A stretch of 64,000 nt of DNA from Branchiostoma floridae. Its lineage: Eukaryota; Chordata; Leptocardii; Amphioxiformes; Branchiostomatidae. Of the stretch, positions 50,460 through 63,833 are shown one piece after another. Location: contig NC_049984.1 of assembly GCF_000003815.2 (NCBI RefSeq), positions 9,983,087 to 10,047,086 of the forward strand, given 5' to 3'. The translations under genes and the position numbers were made by a program. The notes beneath the pieces are model-generated. The model saw only the letters and a list, made by a program, of their open reading frames with translations. It was not told where the DNA came from and did not search any database. Positions within the stretch are counted from its first letter, which is position 1. The number at the start of each line of letters is the position of its first letter.

Positions 50460-53280
50460 TTTTTCCAGGTGTGTGACAGTTCTTGTAATGCCACCCCACT
50501 CCCTGCCTACGTTAGTTTTGTCTGTTAACTACTGCTGTTTATAGTGCAGTTCGTGATAGTGAACTTCGACCTTTATTTATTTGACCTTTATTTATTCATG
50601 CATGTGATGCACCGGGCTGTTCCATTATGAAAAGGGACTTCTAGTCTAAATGTTTTGCATATTTTTAGTAGTATTACACCTGTCCCTACATTATTCAGTC
50701 CTTGTACAGTATATATGCTCATGGGTGAGTTCAAATCACCGCTGTATTTTATTGCATACAAAATGTACATACCTTATCCTAGGCCGTATCGGTCCTTGTT
50801 TGGATTTTCGTCTTTTTTGTCCAAATCCATAATGTGATAACTATGTTACATGTATATAGAATGGAATCGTAATCCTAGATGTGTCGAAGGTATTATATTT
50901 TAATCGCAGAGTCGTTTTGCAGCATTCAGATGTTCATATCTTAGAAATATGTGCACTTCCCCAGCCTTGCCAACACTTCTGTGATTTTGAGAATAGCAAT
51001 ATATGATTTGATATATAGATTAGATAATTTCGTCTCCGTGTACAAAATGTGTTTGTTAGAAAATGGGTGAACTTTTGAGACGTAAAAAAAGCTGCTTCGA
51101 TTGGATCCGCAGAACATGACTGGATGACTATGCAAAATGGAAGTGAGTGGATATGGTAAAAACCGCATGTTATTGAGGGTGACGTTGCAAAATGTCAGAA
51201 ACAGTATGGACAGTCGTTGGTTAGTAAATATTTGCGAACTGTGATTTGTATACGTCACCCAATGACTTAAATATTGTTATTGTCATACAGTGCTAACAAT
51301 TGGACGAACACTGTGTGTTGCTAGGCGCAGAAATGTTAAATATTGGTGTTACAGACTGCTGAGCGGTTGTGTTTGATATAGAATGATTGACGTGTGCATT
51401 GCACGACTGCTCAATTACCCAACCACCATCTGTCTGACCTTGAGAACTATTGGAGAGGAAATCAGATTGTAATAGAGAGAACAGGTCAAAGTAATTAGTA
51501 GTCCGTCAATTATGTCCAGAGGGAGGGGCCAGTTGTACATTTTTGATTGTTTGACCCATTCTTGGTCGAACGTTAAAACGTCATGGAATTTTGCCATGTC
51601 AACACGCAATGAGCTGGCCTCGTTACGTTTTAAGTATATGGTCAAAAGCAAAACATACAACAGACAGTTGTTAGAGCAGTATGTGGAAGTTGAGGGTGTT
51701 ATTTCACGTTCAGTAGAAACGTGTACGTGTAACAGAGGCAGTGAAGTGGGGAGGGTTTCCAGATGATTTGACATTGAGCATTCCCGTGGAGGTCAGAAGA
51801 TGGGGCTTGGGTAATATTGTGCTACCGTGTTTGCACGATATGTACTAAAAAGATGAAACATCGGCAAGAACAATGCATATGGATTTTGAACATCAGACAG
51901 ATGAAAGTCCCTCCAAATTATGACTGTATAAATGATATAGTGTTTCGATGCAGTCATTGGAATCCCTTTGCGGGTTGCGTTTGCTTGCCTTAAAAAAAAA
52001 CCAATGCCATTTGCCCTGCTCTTGACCATATGTATTTATAGCTTGTCGGAGGTACCCATGGCCTTGCACTATTTTGAAACATCGCAAAAAGTGTGAAATA
52101 TATGTTGCACAGTTGTTGATATGGCAAGTAGTGTACATAAACGTAGTCTTGAACTAGCTGCTACCATTTCTCTTGAAAACGAATGATGTTTAAGCATAAA
52201 CTCTATGAAAAGATGTTTGAAAAGAAAATATAATTTATGTATCGAGAAAATTGTGTTCTTGTTGTTATGTCATAGAATATGTGGGCGGGGTTCTAGTGTT
52301 AGACGTACAAACAGAATGAATGTCAAAATATGGCGTTTAAAGTTTAAATTATGTACGTACTGTACACTATCTTATGACTTATGTTGAGTGAACAGTGAGT
52401 TGACACAACTTGTGTGTAGAGAAAGCATGTTCAGGTAAACTTTGTCCATGCTATATGTGTTAGCTTTCGTTCTAAAATCAACCTTACTCTGAAATTTGAA
52501 TGAAGCTCTGAACTCGCTTCCTTATCGGAATTCTTCACAAAAGGATTCACAATGTATTTGGGGTAACAAAAAAGAAGATCTATCATAGATTTGCAAGATA
52601 ATGTTAAGTGACTTTACATGATTAAACCGTTTCAACACCAAAATTTTAACAGATGGTCCATAAAACGCCAATTTATGACTTCACAAAATCCGACATTCAA
52701 GCGATTGACTAGGGTTACCATATATAGCGTACAGTGTGTGTGTTTGAAATAACATGTTGGGGTAGCGGTCTTATAGTCAATTGACACGTTCGGCTCATAT
52801 TCCCGGTTTGTGTTTCGCGTCGTCTGAAATTGTGGCAACGTACCGACCTGCACAGGAATGGAGATACAGAACAGACCGATGTGAGAATAAAACAGGGCAG
52901 ACCAGTGGGGTGGGTATTGACCCGGAGTGTAGAGTGATTTATAGCATTGCTCAAGGTCTGTCGTAACGGCTGAACACGGACAAAGATAGGATTGGATTGG
53001 ATAGATTCCAAGGGCGGTTAGAGGGTATTTTGTATTCAGGGTTTATATGGAATAATGGTGTGGGTATTGCGTCATAGGGTTCATTGACCTGTCCATTTTC
53101 AGACTGCCTGTCACTATCAGTTGACCTACTTGATCGCCCAAGTGCACGACTGGACAGCTGTTAGGGCAAGTTTCGTGCCCTTTTTGGCCTTGACAGTATG
53201 ATTGGATTCGCTCGAGTCCATGATAACTTGTTATGAGTTTGTGTCCAAGTGGTATTTTGGCGTTATAAAGAAGAAGAACT
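50460..53280. other. 3' flank of the plus-strand PPP1R3 gene
   Basis: This is A/T-rich, with ATTTATTT motifs near 50571-50595 that suit a 3' UTR. No canonical AATAAA was found close to the stop. Overlapping open frames on both strands near 51415-51774 have no recognisable content. Confidence 0.4.
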
Positions 53281-53345
53281 TTAGAACTTTATTGCATGAC
53301 ACCTGTACAGGAGACAGTGTATGGCAACTTGATATGTACGACTTG
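53281..53345 (-). mobile_element. LINE 3' end fragment
   Basis: Read on the minus strand it ends GTCATGCAATAAAGTTC, preceded by TGCCATACACTGT and GTACAGG. This resembles the 3' end of the LINE at 26757-28285 (TGCCATACTTTGTAC, then GTGCAATAAAGTT). Confidence 0.55.
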
Positions 53346-53979
53346 TAACGAAATATTAGTACTGAGAGGCGGCAAAATTATGAACGAAAATACTCATCAC
53401 TTTGTGATGGTTACTCTAGTCTCATGAAATCTAAAAGGTGGCAAAATCAGTATTATGTTCATAATCACTTGAGCCTACATCATTGATGTCTATTGGCGAA
53501 ATGCTACTCATTAATATTCATGACCACAAGTAACCCCCATGGCTTACGTGACACCGGCAGCATCAAGAGCATTTCAGAGTCTACATTTCAACTCTCGCGA
53601 GTATAATCATGTGATCATGACATTGATAATCCAACAACGACTGGTGTATAACAGTACATTATTCTCTAGCACAATCCTCCAAATCATTGTTTATTTGTTT
53701 TCGTACTTTAAAAACAACAACAAAAAGTACATATGAGTGAATTATTATACATGAATAGTGCAACTGCAAGGTAGGCCAAAAGCATAGAGCTTATAAGAAG
53801 GCCTTCCTATATCATCTCATTTCAATTCAACCTAACCTAAATAAGTATGGATAATAATTAACGGAAACAATGGAATGAGAAACATATTACACAAAATAAT
53901 TAAACGTAACTTAGGAAATAATAAAAGGATAATCACCGAACTAATGAACTAAGTAGGGACAATATCAAATTGGCTGATA

Positions 53980-54021
53980 AACTTTATTGCAAAATCGGAC
54001 CCTTGGGCTAATTGTAAGTGA
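53980..54021 (-). mobile_element. LINE 3' end fragment
   Basis: On the minus strand CACTTACAATTAGCCC is followed by a GCAATAAAGTTT terminus, related to the tail at 45551-45598. Only the 3' end is recognisable. Confidence 0.45.
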
Positions 54022-54060
54022 ACAACAGTCAATTATATTATACAATACAAGCATACATAA

Positions 54061-56009
54061 AGCTGTCTGAAAGCAAGCAACAGAGACAGACAATGAAGAT
54101 GACTGAACTACGTTCCTAGTCCAGAATAAATTCAATATCTACGTCACTAATGTTTGGTTTTAATATTTTTTTCCATCAGCCAATCGTTAGCTATAGTATG
54201 TATGAACAGGTCAATCAACATGTACGTACGAGCAATGGACTGCTCGAAATCCTAACATGCAAAATTAAACACGACGATGCTACCCACCGCGGTTATCTGC
54301 TATTGTTCGCACAATCCTTTTTGAGATTAGCGTTAACCCCTTCAAAGACAAAACGATCATCTTAAAATGATCCTGTCTTTAGAGACGCTGTTTTGGCACG
54401 CATTCGTAACCCACTTATCAAATGTGACTCCGCCTAGTCTTCCGGTCTCCACCAGCCACAGACAGCAAATTGCCTTATGAGGCCATGTGTCTGGATGTTT
54501 TACCGTGTTCACCGCGTCCTGTGCCCTTTGTGCTACTAGCCAAGAATGCGACATCTTTGCCAAAGACTTTGGGATTGGGCGCGGTGGTATCAGGGAGGTT
54601 TTCTAGGCATTTAAGCTAGGGGGAGGGCAAGAAATAAATGAGTGAAAGGTAAAGCTAGAAGGAAAATGCGAATTTTTAAAGGAAAATTACACAAGAACGT
54701 GTCACAAAAACGAGCGCGGTCAATTAATAACACGAACTAACCATTTTAGTCTGTCTCGATATTGCAATCTACACTAACGAAATGGGTTAACATAGTCCTA
54801 TTTTCTTATCAGTAACAACACTCGCAATTGCTAATTTAATATTGGCGCATAACTACATCGATGCACCCAACACAGCAGTTAGCATAATTACATGGTTATT
54901 CCAGCTTCATTATCATACGAATTAATTGATAAGACACATAATTTATATTTCGATAACAATACATAACAATAATTTTTCATCTGTTACCACGTAGACGTTT
55001 CAGAAATTTGTCACTGCTTCTCTATTTACATGTACAACAGGTAATAAATGTTGGAAGCTCCAATCGATGAAGTGGAAGAAAAGACAGCTGTGTCTCCAAT
55101 TTACACCCCGATTGCAGCGTGACTCCGCCTTAATGAAGCTTTCTCACCGCTCCAATGAATGCTACAGACGTACCGTTTCCGTCATGGACTGATTGGAAAC
55201 AAGGCATATCTATAAACAAGGAGGTTGCTCCTTGCTATAAACAATAGACAGTCTGGGATGTTGAAGCTGTTGGTGGTTGATGCTAGATTCCATCCAATAA
55301 CCTGATTTGCTGAAAAACAGTTGAAATTGGTAAACTAGAGTGAACTTTGACACACGACTCAGCCAGCCACTGTTTACATAGTTATATAGTTCCCCATTTC
55401 AAGTCTGTATAAAAAGGATATGTTATTGTCAATATTTCGTTCATCAACAGTAAGGTGTTAACGTTATGCTATGATAGTGTACATTTCGTGACTCTAACGT
55501 TGCTATCTGTTTTAATTCAGTACCCGTGTTGCAGTCACTGCAAGTCAGTAAAAAAAGTTGGACCAATTTAAACTCTATAGCGGGCAAGCTACTGTTAAAT
55601 TATCCAGGCCAAGAATCTTTTCGAGACTATGTATCAATTGGTCCACGTGTAGGTTTAATAAAATTAGATTTTTTATCTGAAGGTTGAAGTGGGCGTATGA
55701 CACTTACACAACAGATGCAAAACTACAAAATGGTTTTAGCATTTCTGTATCACATTAAGCTAGGATTAATTTTCTGAAAATAACCGTGTTCCCGTACGTG
55801 ACTTTGCATTCTTAAAATTCTAAACGGCAGTAAATATGTCTTTTGGCACTATATGTAATGTGGGGAGAGCACAGAAATCTTTATTGACACGACAAAAGTA
55901 CAGTGACTTTCGTAAGGTCTATAACAACTACTTACAGTACAACCAAAGAGACATACTAGTATATGAACATATATAGGTATGAATAATTCAATATATTGGC
56001 ACATGAACA
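54061..56009. other. No feature recognised
   Basis: A/T-rich sequence. One minus-strand open frame (54357-54563, 68 codons) is not assignable. Nothing else is supported. Confidence 0.35.
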
Positions 56010-56310
56010 GTCAGAGCACGCTCAGTCCCACAACAATCTGGTAATGTACCTTTTTACCAAGATCTAAAATACCTACAGTGTACAGTATCGCTGAAACAGC
56101 GTAATATCTGATATCCCTGTATACATTGGGGAGGGTCATGCTCGATATCACTCGGTCGTACAGCAATCTTGTGATGTCTCTTTGTACTAAAATTTGACAT
56201 TCCTCCAATGTCACTGGAACGGCGTAAGATCTGATATTCCTGTACTTTGGGGAGGGCGTACTTCATACTATGGTCGGCCACGCTCGGTCGTTCGGCAATC
56301 TTCAGAGGAA
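56010..56310. repeat. Tandem repeat, about 130-bp unit, three copies
   Basis: CGGTCGT(T/A)C(G/A)GCAATCTT-like and ATCTGATAT(T/C)CCTGTA...GGGGAGGG-like blocks recur at offsets of about 124-134 bases. Overlapping minus-strand frames translate the repeats (YQILRRSSD, then YQILRCFSD), but this does not show that they are expressed. Confidence 0.65.
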
Positions 56311-57454
56311 CATCCGGGCAACAAGCCGTCACAAACACGTCTGCCTTTCCGGTCATTACCAAAGCTAAAAGTCAGGCGCAAACGTGAGGGGGGTACGACA
56401 GACCTGCATTTCAGTTCATATAGCTTGAATTTTTTTTTACATACCCGAAATGATGTACAGGGCTTGCATCAATGTTCCCTTTTCTTTTCGAGATGAAAAA
56501 GTGTTAATGTTCCTGAAATATTATATAAAAGACAAGTTCTGCAGGCATTAGAATGACTCGCACTGGCGTACGTGAGATGGTTATACCAGCTTAAGCAGTG
56601 ATCGTTATTTTCCCTTTGTGAGTTTGAATAAGGCACTGTGTTCGCTCTCTTCCAGTAGGCGTAGATTCCTTTCTCCTTAATTGGATCTTAAAAAGTAAAG
56701 ACTCGGAAGCCCCTGGCACGTACAGGCAGACAGACCACGTACCACACGTACTACACGTCTTACATTTACACCACTCCAGATAGTGCCGTCCAATATACAG
56801 CCCAATATATATCACAGGGAGTAATGATTAGGATCCTTTGGGTTGTTAATCGAAAAACCTAACGATCTCAGTCCACAGAAAATCGTATAGATTATTTAGG
56901 CTTGAAAGACCAGACTAGCTTACTGGGTAGTTTGTTCATACGAGCAAGTCTACGTTATGGTGTTGACCAGAGGAGATCATATATTCGCTAGCTGCATCTG
57001 CCCCCTCCCCCTCCATACACTGCAGTGTTATCTATAAGTACGCCAGTCACAGTGAAAGGTCACATGATGTTTATAATAATTCAGCCTCGGACAGCACAGT
57101 CTCGGTTACCGGAGGGAAACGGTGGCAATCATACAAACAAACGAATAGTTGTGGTGAGATAATAAACGAATATTTTTGAATTTGAGCTCTAACTGGCGTG
57201 GGGGATCGGCCAAGTGGTACTTATCCAAGTCATTCAGTCAACATAAATATCTGCACAACAGACAAGCACTTTGTATGTTCAAGCTGTTACAGTTGTACAA
57301 CATAACGTTTTGTTCTATGTCGTATCCATAATACAAAGACTATACATGTACTTGGTCTCATTCTAATCTTGAATCCAAAGACTGGGCAGCCAAACAGTAG
57401 GGTAAGACCGAATCCCAGGTTAGAATAGTTGAAATGTTAAAATATTTTGATATA
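56311..57454. other. No feature recognised
   Basis: Short open frames only. Several ACGTAC/CACGTA-rich words occur near 56715-56765. Confidence 0.35.
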
Positions 57455-58379
57455 CGAGGGGGTTTCAAAAAGTAATGTCACTAGTTTCATGACAGGCTCA
57501 TTTTTACACCGAGTGAGTTGAAATTTGGTACAGTGGTAAAGGCATATCTCTTCTTGAAAGTGAGATATCCCACTTTGTTGTTCACCTTTTTATGAGTGAC
57601 TGAGTTGAGTTCAAGATGACCACACCCTTGTTTTCCCGTCGAAAGAAATTAGAGGTTCAATTAAGGAGCAATTGATAATGTCCCTGACTCACTTGCAGCA
57701 ATTGTATGAAACTAAAACTGCACATGTATCAAGTTCCATTTATCCGTAAGACACATGTCAATTTTTGCCTTTTAAATCCAATCATGTTTTCTTTTTTCGA
57801 GAAGTAAGGTATGACCCCGGTCATCAGTGCCGTTAATCAGGGGTGAGCTGATTTAAGTTTCTGTAGTGGACTTTTCAATAAACAGAAAGAAATCAAACTT
57901 TGCACACTTCTTTGTCTAGAAACAACCAATAACTGTGCCAAGTTTCGTATCTTTTAGTTGATGGCAAATTAGTCTACAAAACCTTTGATAAATAAACCAC
58001 GTATTTGGCTATTAATCAAACTGCCTGTAATATAGTAACTCGCTCCTTTCTAGCAGCTGTAAAAGATGAACCATTGGGAGTTCAGATATGAAAATTGGCA
58101 TGTAACTTATAGAGACATTTGTTATTATACAGGTGAAATTTCGGCTTCCTACAGTAGTTATAAGAGGGTCAGATCTAGAGGAACTGATCTTCTGACAAAC
58201 TTCCAGGGGTATGGTTATTTTGAAATCAACTCAGTTGCTCATAAAAATTGTAACAACAAATTGAGATATTCTAATCTCAAGAGAATATATGCCTTTACCT
58301 TTGTGCCAAATTTCATCTCATTCGAGGAAAAAATGAGCCTGTTATAAAACTAGTGACATTACTTTTTGAAGCACCCTCG
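57455..58379. mobile_element. TA-flanked DNA transposon copy 2 (mariner/Tc1-like, non-autonomous)
   Basis: The 925-bp copy is collinear with 7427-8361 throughout, with the same terminal inverted repeats and flanking TA (57453-57454, 58380-58381). Differences are scattered substitutions and small indels. As in copy 1, no transposase can be recognised, though open frames of up to 93 codons survive. Confidence 0.85.
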
Positions 58380-59296
58380 TATCATGATAGTAAATGGTCC
58401 CTTTGTGATGTTGTCTTTGTCAAACGCCCATATAGGGAAAGAGATGATAAGTCAAATTACTCTGTAACTCTTTTTAGATAAACAGTTTGTAGCCATATCG
58501 TAATCTGTATAACGCGAAGTCTCTCAACTATTCTATAGAGCCCACTCCGCTAGAGGGAGGGATTCAGCGCGATTCAGTCAGTCTTGTCTCTTTTCAATCA
58601 CACGGGTTTCCATCTAGAACGACATTATATGGACCATAAAAATTGGTTTCAGCCCACCTGGAATTACGGCAATTCAGAAAGCACAAAAATAACTGATAAT
58701 GTTGAATTACAACCAACGCATTATCGATATTAATCGCATGATTTCAGTTGCTGTAGGATAATTTCATTTGCCGTAATGGTATCTTCGACTTAATGTACAT
58801 AATCACCGCCTGATGAAAGAGTCAGAAATCAGAGTCCATTCTAGACAATACAATCTCAACTTAGACCAAATAGACGCGGTAAATAATCTTAAACAAACAA
58901 CTAGCTATAGGTTTCAAATTTGAACGGTTAAGGGCGTTGGGGCGTCGTTTAAGGGCAGCATTTCATGAAAGCATTCGGTCAATAAATCTTGCAGAATGTG
59001 TACATTCATAGTATAGACATGAGCGTTAGATGTGGAAACTCGCGGATTCGTCATTCAACATCCTACTTGGCCATACGTTTGTAGGGAATGCAAGGGAGTA
59101 AATTTTTATTTGTTAGCTAAAGTAGGTCGCAACTTGCGAGACTGTAAGAACGTTTTTTTTTTCAATCAAATACCACTATAACTAGTATAAGGTGCAGATA
59201 TAACTTATCAAATTACTCCTTTGTCAGATAAACAGAATACTTACTACCCCAAGGTACAAATTTCCATCGTGCAGACCATGGAGAATAGGTAAAGCT

Positions 59297-60764
59297 AAGG
59301 GCACAACCCGCCGTACGTGCAAGTACGTGCTGTCTACGTGCAATCTTTTGGGATCCGGTGTGACAGCGATCTCGCCCCCCCGTGATCTCGCCCCCCCCCC
59401 CGGGGGCGAAATCACTAGCGATCTCGCCCCCCCGGGGCGAAATCTCTAGCGATTTCGCCCTCCCCGGCTAGTGATCTCGCCCCCCTACCTCGCCCCCCTT
59501 TAGCGATTTCGCCCCCCCCCCCCAAAAAAACGGGTTTACATGACATTTTAGAAGTTGATTGGTATAAATCACAAAATGCAGTTTCAGAATGATATAAGTA
59601 CACGAGTTTGATACATAACCCCATTCATAGTATCAATATTAACGTAATTACATGGTAATAAGATAGTTGAACTTGTTTCAGACAAGGAGGGTTGCGTCCC
59701 TTGTATTCCAATTATTGCATATACCTGAGTCTTGACATAAGATGTATTTCATTGTATTCACCTGTCCTCAAGCAACCTATATATCTCCAATATGAAGTTT
59801 CTACCATGAAGTGACCACAAAATAACTATGTAATGTCTTGATTAATTATGCAAATATTAGGTATTAATTAGAATAACGCACATTTTGGTATATGCACCTG
59901 GCCAAGGGATATCTTCACCTCCAACATGACTGTTTTTTCTAGTATTTAGGAACTGATGCATTTACCCGTGTTTCTTAAGACTGGTACTTTACCAGTGTTT
60001 GTGTAGCATTTAGCAACAGCTATATCAACTTGCGCGTAGATAGTGTTTATAATGAGAAACTATTATTCACGTGTGTTTTTGTTAGTGCTTTGGAAATGTT
60101 TCCAGCACAAGAAAGAAAACACTGTGACAAATTGAAAACATATATCTGACGTATTCCGTACCATAGACGGTGTTGATTTATACGTTCGCAGTAGCACTGT
60201 TTTTATGCCACCTCAGCTGCAAAAATTGTCTTTTTCATTTCAATGTTATGTTTGCACCGAACAATATAGTATCGACTTTCGAGGTATGACATCTTACGGT
60301 ACGGTAATAAGGTGCCATATAGGTACCAGGTAACACACCATATACATTACTCCCCAGGTGCAGTATAGTGCCAGGTAGCGCACCTGTAATATGTAGTAAC
60401 CAGCTGCTTTGGGGGGGGGGGGGCGAAAACGCTAAAGGGGGGCGAAAACGCTAGTGATCTCGCCCCCCCGGGGGGGCGAGATCACAGGGGGGGCGAGATC
60501 GCTGTCACACCTGTAAGTGGTAATTACCGCCTCCCTACGAGCTCGTAGGGAATCCGACGGATTTTGGAGCACGCAGACACACCGTAGGACTTTACGTGCA
60601 GGCAAAACTTTGTGTGCCATCGGACTGCGGATACGCCCCCTGTACGTGCCAGTACAGGCGATGCGCTTGCCCTATACAGCCTGAACGTTTTCAGAAATAC
60701 GTGGCAGACGTGGCCTCCCCAAAAAACATACGGACAGATTGCACGTACGGTGGGTTGTGCCTTT
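59297..60764. mobile_element. Outer inverted-repeat element carrying a nested insertion
   Basis: Ends AAGGGCACAACCCGCCGTAC (left) and its near inverse GTACGGTGGGTTGTGCCTT (right), continuing GTGCA, bound 1.47 kb. Most of it is the G/C-rich element at 59357-60511. Subterminal ACGTGC/GTACGTGC words repeat on both sides. Confidence 0.6.
59357..60511. mobile_element. Element with G/C-rich repeated termini
   Basis: The left end GGTGTGACAGCGATCTCGCC and its inverse on the right are followed by many units of GCGATYTCGCCCCCC in both orientations (59367-59520 and 60410-60505). Runs of 9-14 consecutive C or G occur. The A/T-rich interior is non-coding. No target duplication could be read. Confidence 0.7.
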
Positions 60765-61382
60765 TAATAGCTTAACAGATATCCTGGAACTGTATCTACC
60801 CGTACGCCAAAGATGAATGTGGTGCTCCAAAAGTCTAACCAAGGAGGTTAAAAAAATACCTCCTTGGTCAATCAGATCGGTTAATGTTCTAGTATCATCG
60901 ATTTCAGATGCAAAAGAAAACAATGCATCTTTCCACACCAATCTCTTTTATTGATGACTTTTACACCACTGTTTTGATACAGGCTCATTCGCGCGCCTGG
61001 CGTACCTTTAATCAAAACGTTTTTCCGTTAAATCAAGCAGAAGGAAACGCTAATTTGTTTACTTTCATCTTTTTCTCTTTACGACGGCACTCCCAATTAA
61101 GCAAAACCATATTTGATGTCCTTCGCTTGACGGGGTAACTTCAATAACGACAGCTCATCCTTTTCCACATTGAAAGGATATGTATGAACACCCTACACAG
61201 ACTTAAACATAACGATACAACACATTAATAAGCCATGGGTTATAGTCTATTCATAATTACAATTCACGCTAGTAAATTCTGGCCGTATTTCCCAAATATC
61301 TTTCTATCTTTGATACTTAATTGCGAGCCATACCGAAATCGATGTAAAAATATTGGCCATGCATTTTGAATAATTCATCCTC
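60765..61382. other. No feature recognised
   Basis: CCAAGGAGGTTAAAAAAATACCTCCTTGG at 60838-60866 (written here in two halves: CCAAGGAGGT and ACCTCCTTGG) forms a small hairpin. No gene is supported. Confidence 0.4.
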
Positions 61383-61702
61383 TTGTGGAAAAACTAAACT
61401 TTACTTAACCAACACTAAGATTAATTGGGACTTACCCCAAATTTTCAGCCGACTCTGTCAGCCTTGTTCACGGAATGGACCCGTCTGCTGTAACTTCCGG
61501 ACGTGACGTCAGGGACAAACGACTGCAGCAGAGGGTCGTAGATGCCAGATAACCTGTGTCGCCCCCCGTCTCTGTTTAGTGATGGACGGTGGGCACGAAT
61601 GTACACAGCCTCCTTTATTCCTCTTGCGAAAAAAAAAAAAAAATTTGGGGTAAGTCCCAATTAATCTTAGTGTTGGTTAAGTAAAGTTTAGTTTTTCCAC
61701 AA
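61383..61702. mobile_element. MITE with 63-bp identical inverted ends
   Basis: 61383-61445 and 61640-61702 are inverted copies with no mismatch that I can find (TTGTGGAAAAACTAAACTTT at each outer end). The centre (about 194 bp) contains GTGACGTCA and a poly-A run. A 14-bp direct repeat, TAATTCATCCTCTT, lies at 61371-61384 and 61735-61748. Confidence 0.85.
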
Positions 61703-63644
61703 TGTCATTTACCAACACAGATGAACTTTCATGCTAATTCATCCTCTTCTAAAATATCTACAGACTGTCGTAATGTTAGTCTATATTTTATGATAGCTAC
61801 ATTCTATAAAGTGCTGCATCTCAGATGTTTTCAAACGCCCTTTAAAAGTCGGTAGGTGAGAAGAATCAAAATCACAGTGGTAAACTCCTGTCTCATTCTG
61901 AGCCATAAATCTTAACTGAGGAATTTGATTTTGCTAGATCAGCTTAAAACAAAGCCAAAGGTGTCCCTGAAATGTCCATTCTGTTAAACCCTGGCTTTGT
62001 TGTCGACATTCTGGGAAGCTGTATTGCAGACAGCTGCATTCGGCGCAATCTCAAAACAGTATGAACTCAGCAAACTGTAATGCTGAAGTTGACAGTCAAG
62101 CTGTGTGGAACAGTCGTACGATGGTTTCATTCAAACCTTCTAGTTTTTCAAGGGCGTCACCTGTACATGTTAACATTGGAGTATTTGCGGGCAGTGCTTG
62201 AAGCATAGTTATGGCTCCCAGTGAGAGTCTTGCCACTTGTTTCCAGGTGAGGCTAAGAAGTTTTGAAGTACCGTCGTGGCCCTTAAGTCTCATTCATGTA
62301 AAGAGTGCCGAGCCAAAAACTGAACGGCTGCATGGACGCATGTATTCAGCGGTGAGAAATTCCCTTTCAGTCAGCCCAACGAATCTCGAGCTCAAAAGTT
62401 ATGTAACTGAAGAAATTAGCAGGTAATGTTTGGCAACCGCTCGCAATGTCGGAGGTACACAGTCCCAGGTTCTGAGTGGTGCGGTTGTACACGAACATTT
62501 GCTTTATTGGTCATTGGCAAATTTTTCTCATGATGTAGGGAAAATGTGCTCATCAAAGGATGACTAATATTGGGAGGTTTCCTGTAGCTTCATTATGAAC
62601 GCGCCCATGTAAAAACGTATTTTTGTATTACTTTCAATGGGGTGAAAAAAACTCATGAATGAGGAGCTCGAGACGTCAACGGTGTGTGTTGCAATAACTT
62701 GACAGATCACGAGGTGATTGAGGAAGGTTGCAGCTAGCATGAAAAGTAACGCGGTCAGATGGGATCGATAAAAGAGAATCCCACCATCAGAAATCTACCA
62801 CTTTTTCATCGCTGTATCGTACATTTCAGTTAAGCCAGGGCATACCTGAGTATACCTCCAGGGAAATTATGGGCCATCTCAGAACAAGTTGCGTATTGCT
62901 TAACCTCTTGCTAGTCATAAATATCATATTTGTACCCCGTCAGAAGATCACAAGTATCATAACGTATTCTCACCTCACGTCCAAAGAGATTATGGATGCA
63001 ATCATTCAGTCGCGCAATAGAAACGTGGTCGGAGTCAATAATCTTCAAGAAGATGCCGGGTGGAGAAAGTCGTGACGTCTCATAAGATTCTCAATATGCA
63101 GGAAATCTAACTCAAGAGTGTTAGAAAATTTAAAGATATAGCACGTATGTCTTTCATGAAGCCCGTATCTTTCCTATGACCAATATCCTTATTGAGATAT
63201 GTCTACAAGTTTGTCTAGATAACAGTATACACGGAAATCAAGAAGGTAACTTATGGCAAAGTAAAATGACTTTTTTATGCCAGTGAACATGAATACAGTA
63301 AATAGGCCATGGTTTCTAAATTTGGACCAGTGAAAAGTTGCACGGGGCAGCAGTGAATATTTCAAAACTTGTCGAAGTCCGTGAAACCCGTTTTCAGACA
63401 CAACTTAACGATTTTCCCTCCCGGCATCTGCCTGGACATCAGGCAGCGAAGATAACGACGCTAATGGCCCGATGTAGCGGTCTCGTGGAGCGCGAAACGG
63501 CTGCACGTGTCAGCTCTAATGGGCACGTGTTAGACACCAAGTCATAGATTTGCTGTTGAAGTCACGTGAGAGTCACGAATGTAGTGTCTGCCAAGGACTA
63601 AGTGCTTGATAAAAGACCTCCAGGTCAGAAGCACAGTTCTGGGG
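61703..63644. other. No feature recognised
   Basis: Only short open frames. I could not assign any exon or repeat here. Confidence 0.35.
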
Positions 63645-63833
63645 ACGAGTCAGTGACCGAGGCGCTCCGATGAACAATTGGGTTTTCTATTTTGTGAAGG
63701 TTTCTTTATGTCTTCCTGCCAAAGCCCGATAAAAACTGAAAAACACACGTCAAAAACAGCCGGAACCGAACCTCTGTTTGGAGAGTACCTCCCGTGGCTC
63801 GGCTGTTCATGAGCGCATCGGTCACTGACTCGT
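63645..63833. mobile_element. Inverted-repeat element, partly overwritten
   Basis: ACGAGTCAGTGACCGA...ATGAAC at 63645-63675 is matched inverted at 63805-63833 with one substitution and a 2-base indel. Between them lies a solo right end of the CTCCAAGCAGAG family (about 63752-63787: CCGAACCTCTGTTTGGAGAG). Confidence 0.65.

Noticed and set aside
51415-51774. Overlapping frames on both strands (119 and 84 codons)
   Set aside because: They lie in the likely 3' flank of PPP1R3, mutually exclusive, with no recognisable content.
54357-54563. 68-codon minus-strand frame with protein-like composition
   Set aside because: It might be an exon, but I recognise no family and see no convincing flanking splice sites.
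58066-58347. 93-codon frame inside the second TA-flanked element
   Set aside because: No DD34D/E transposase or other domain is visible, and the frame is not kept in the first copy.
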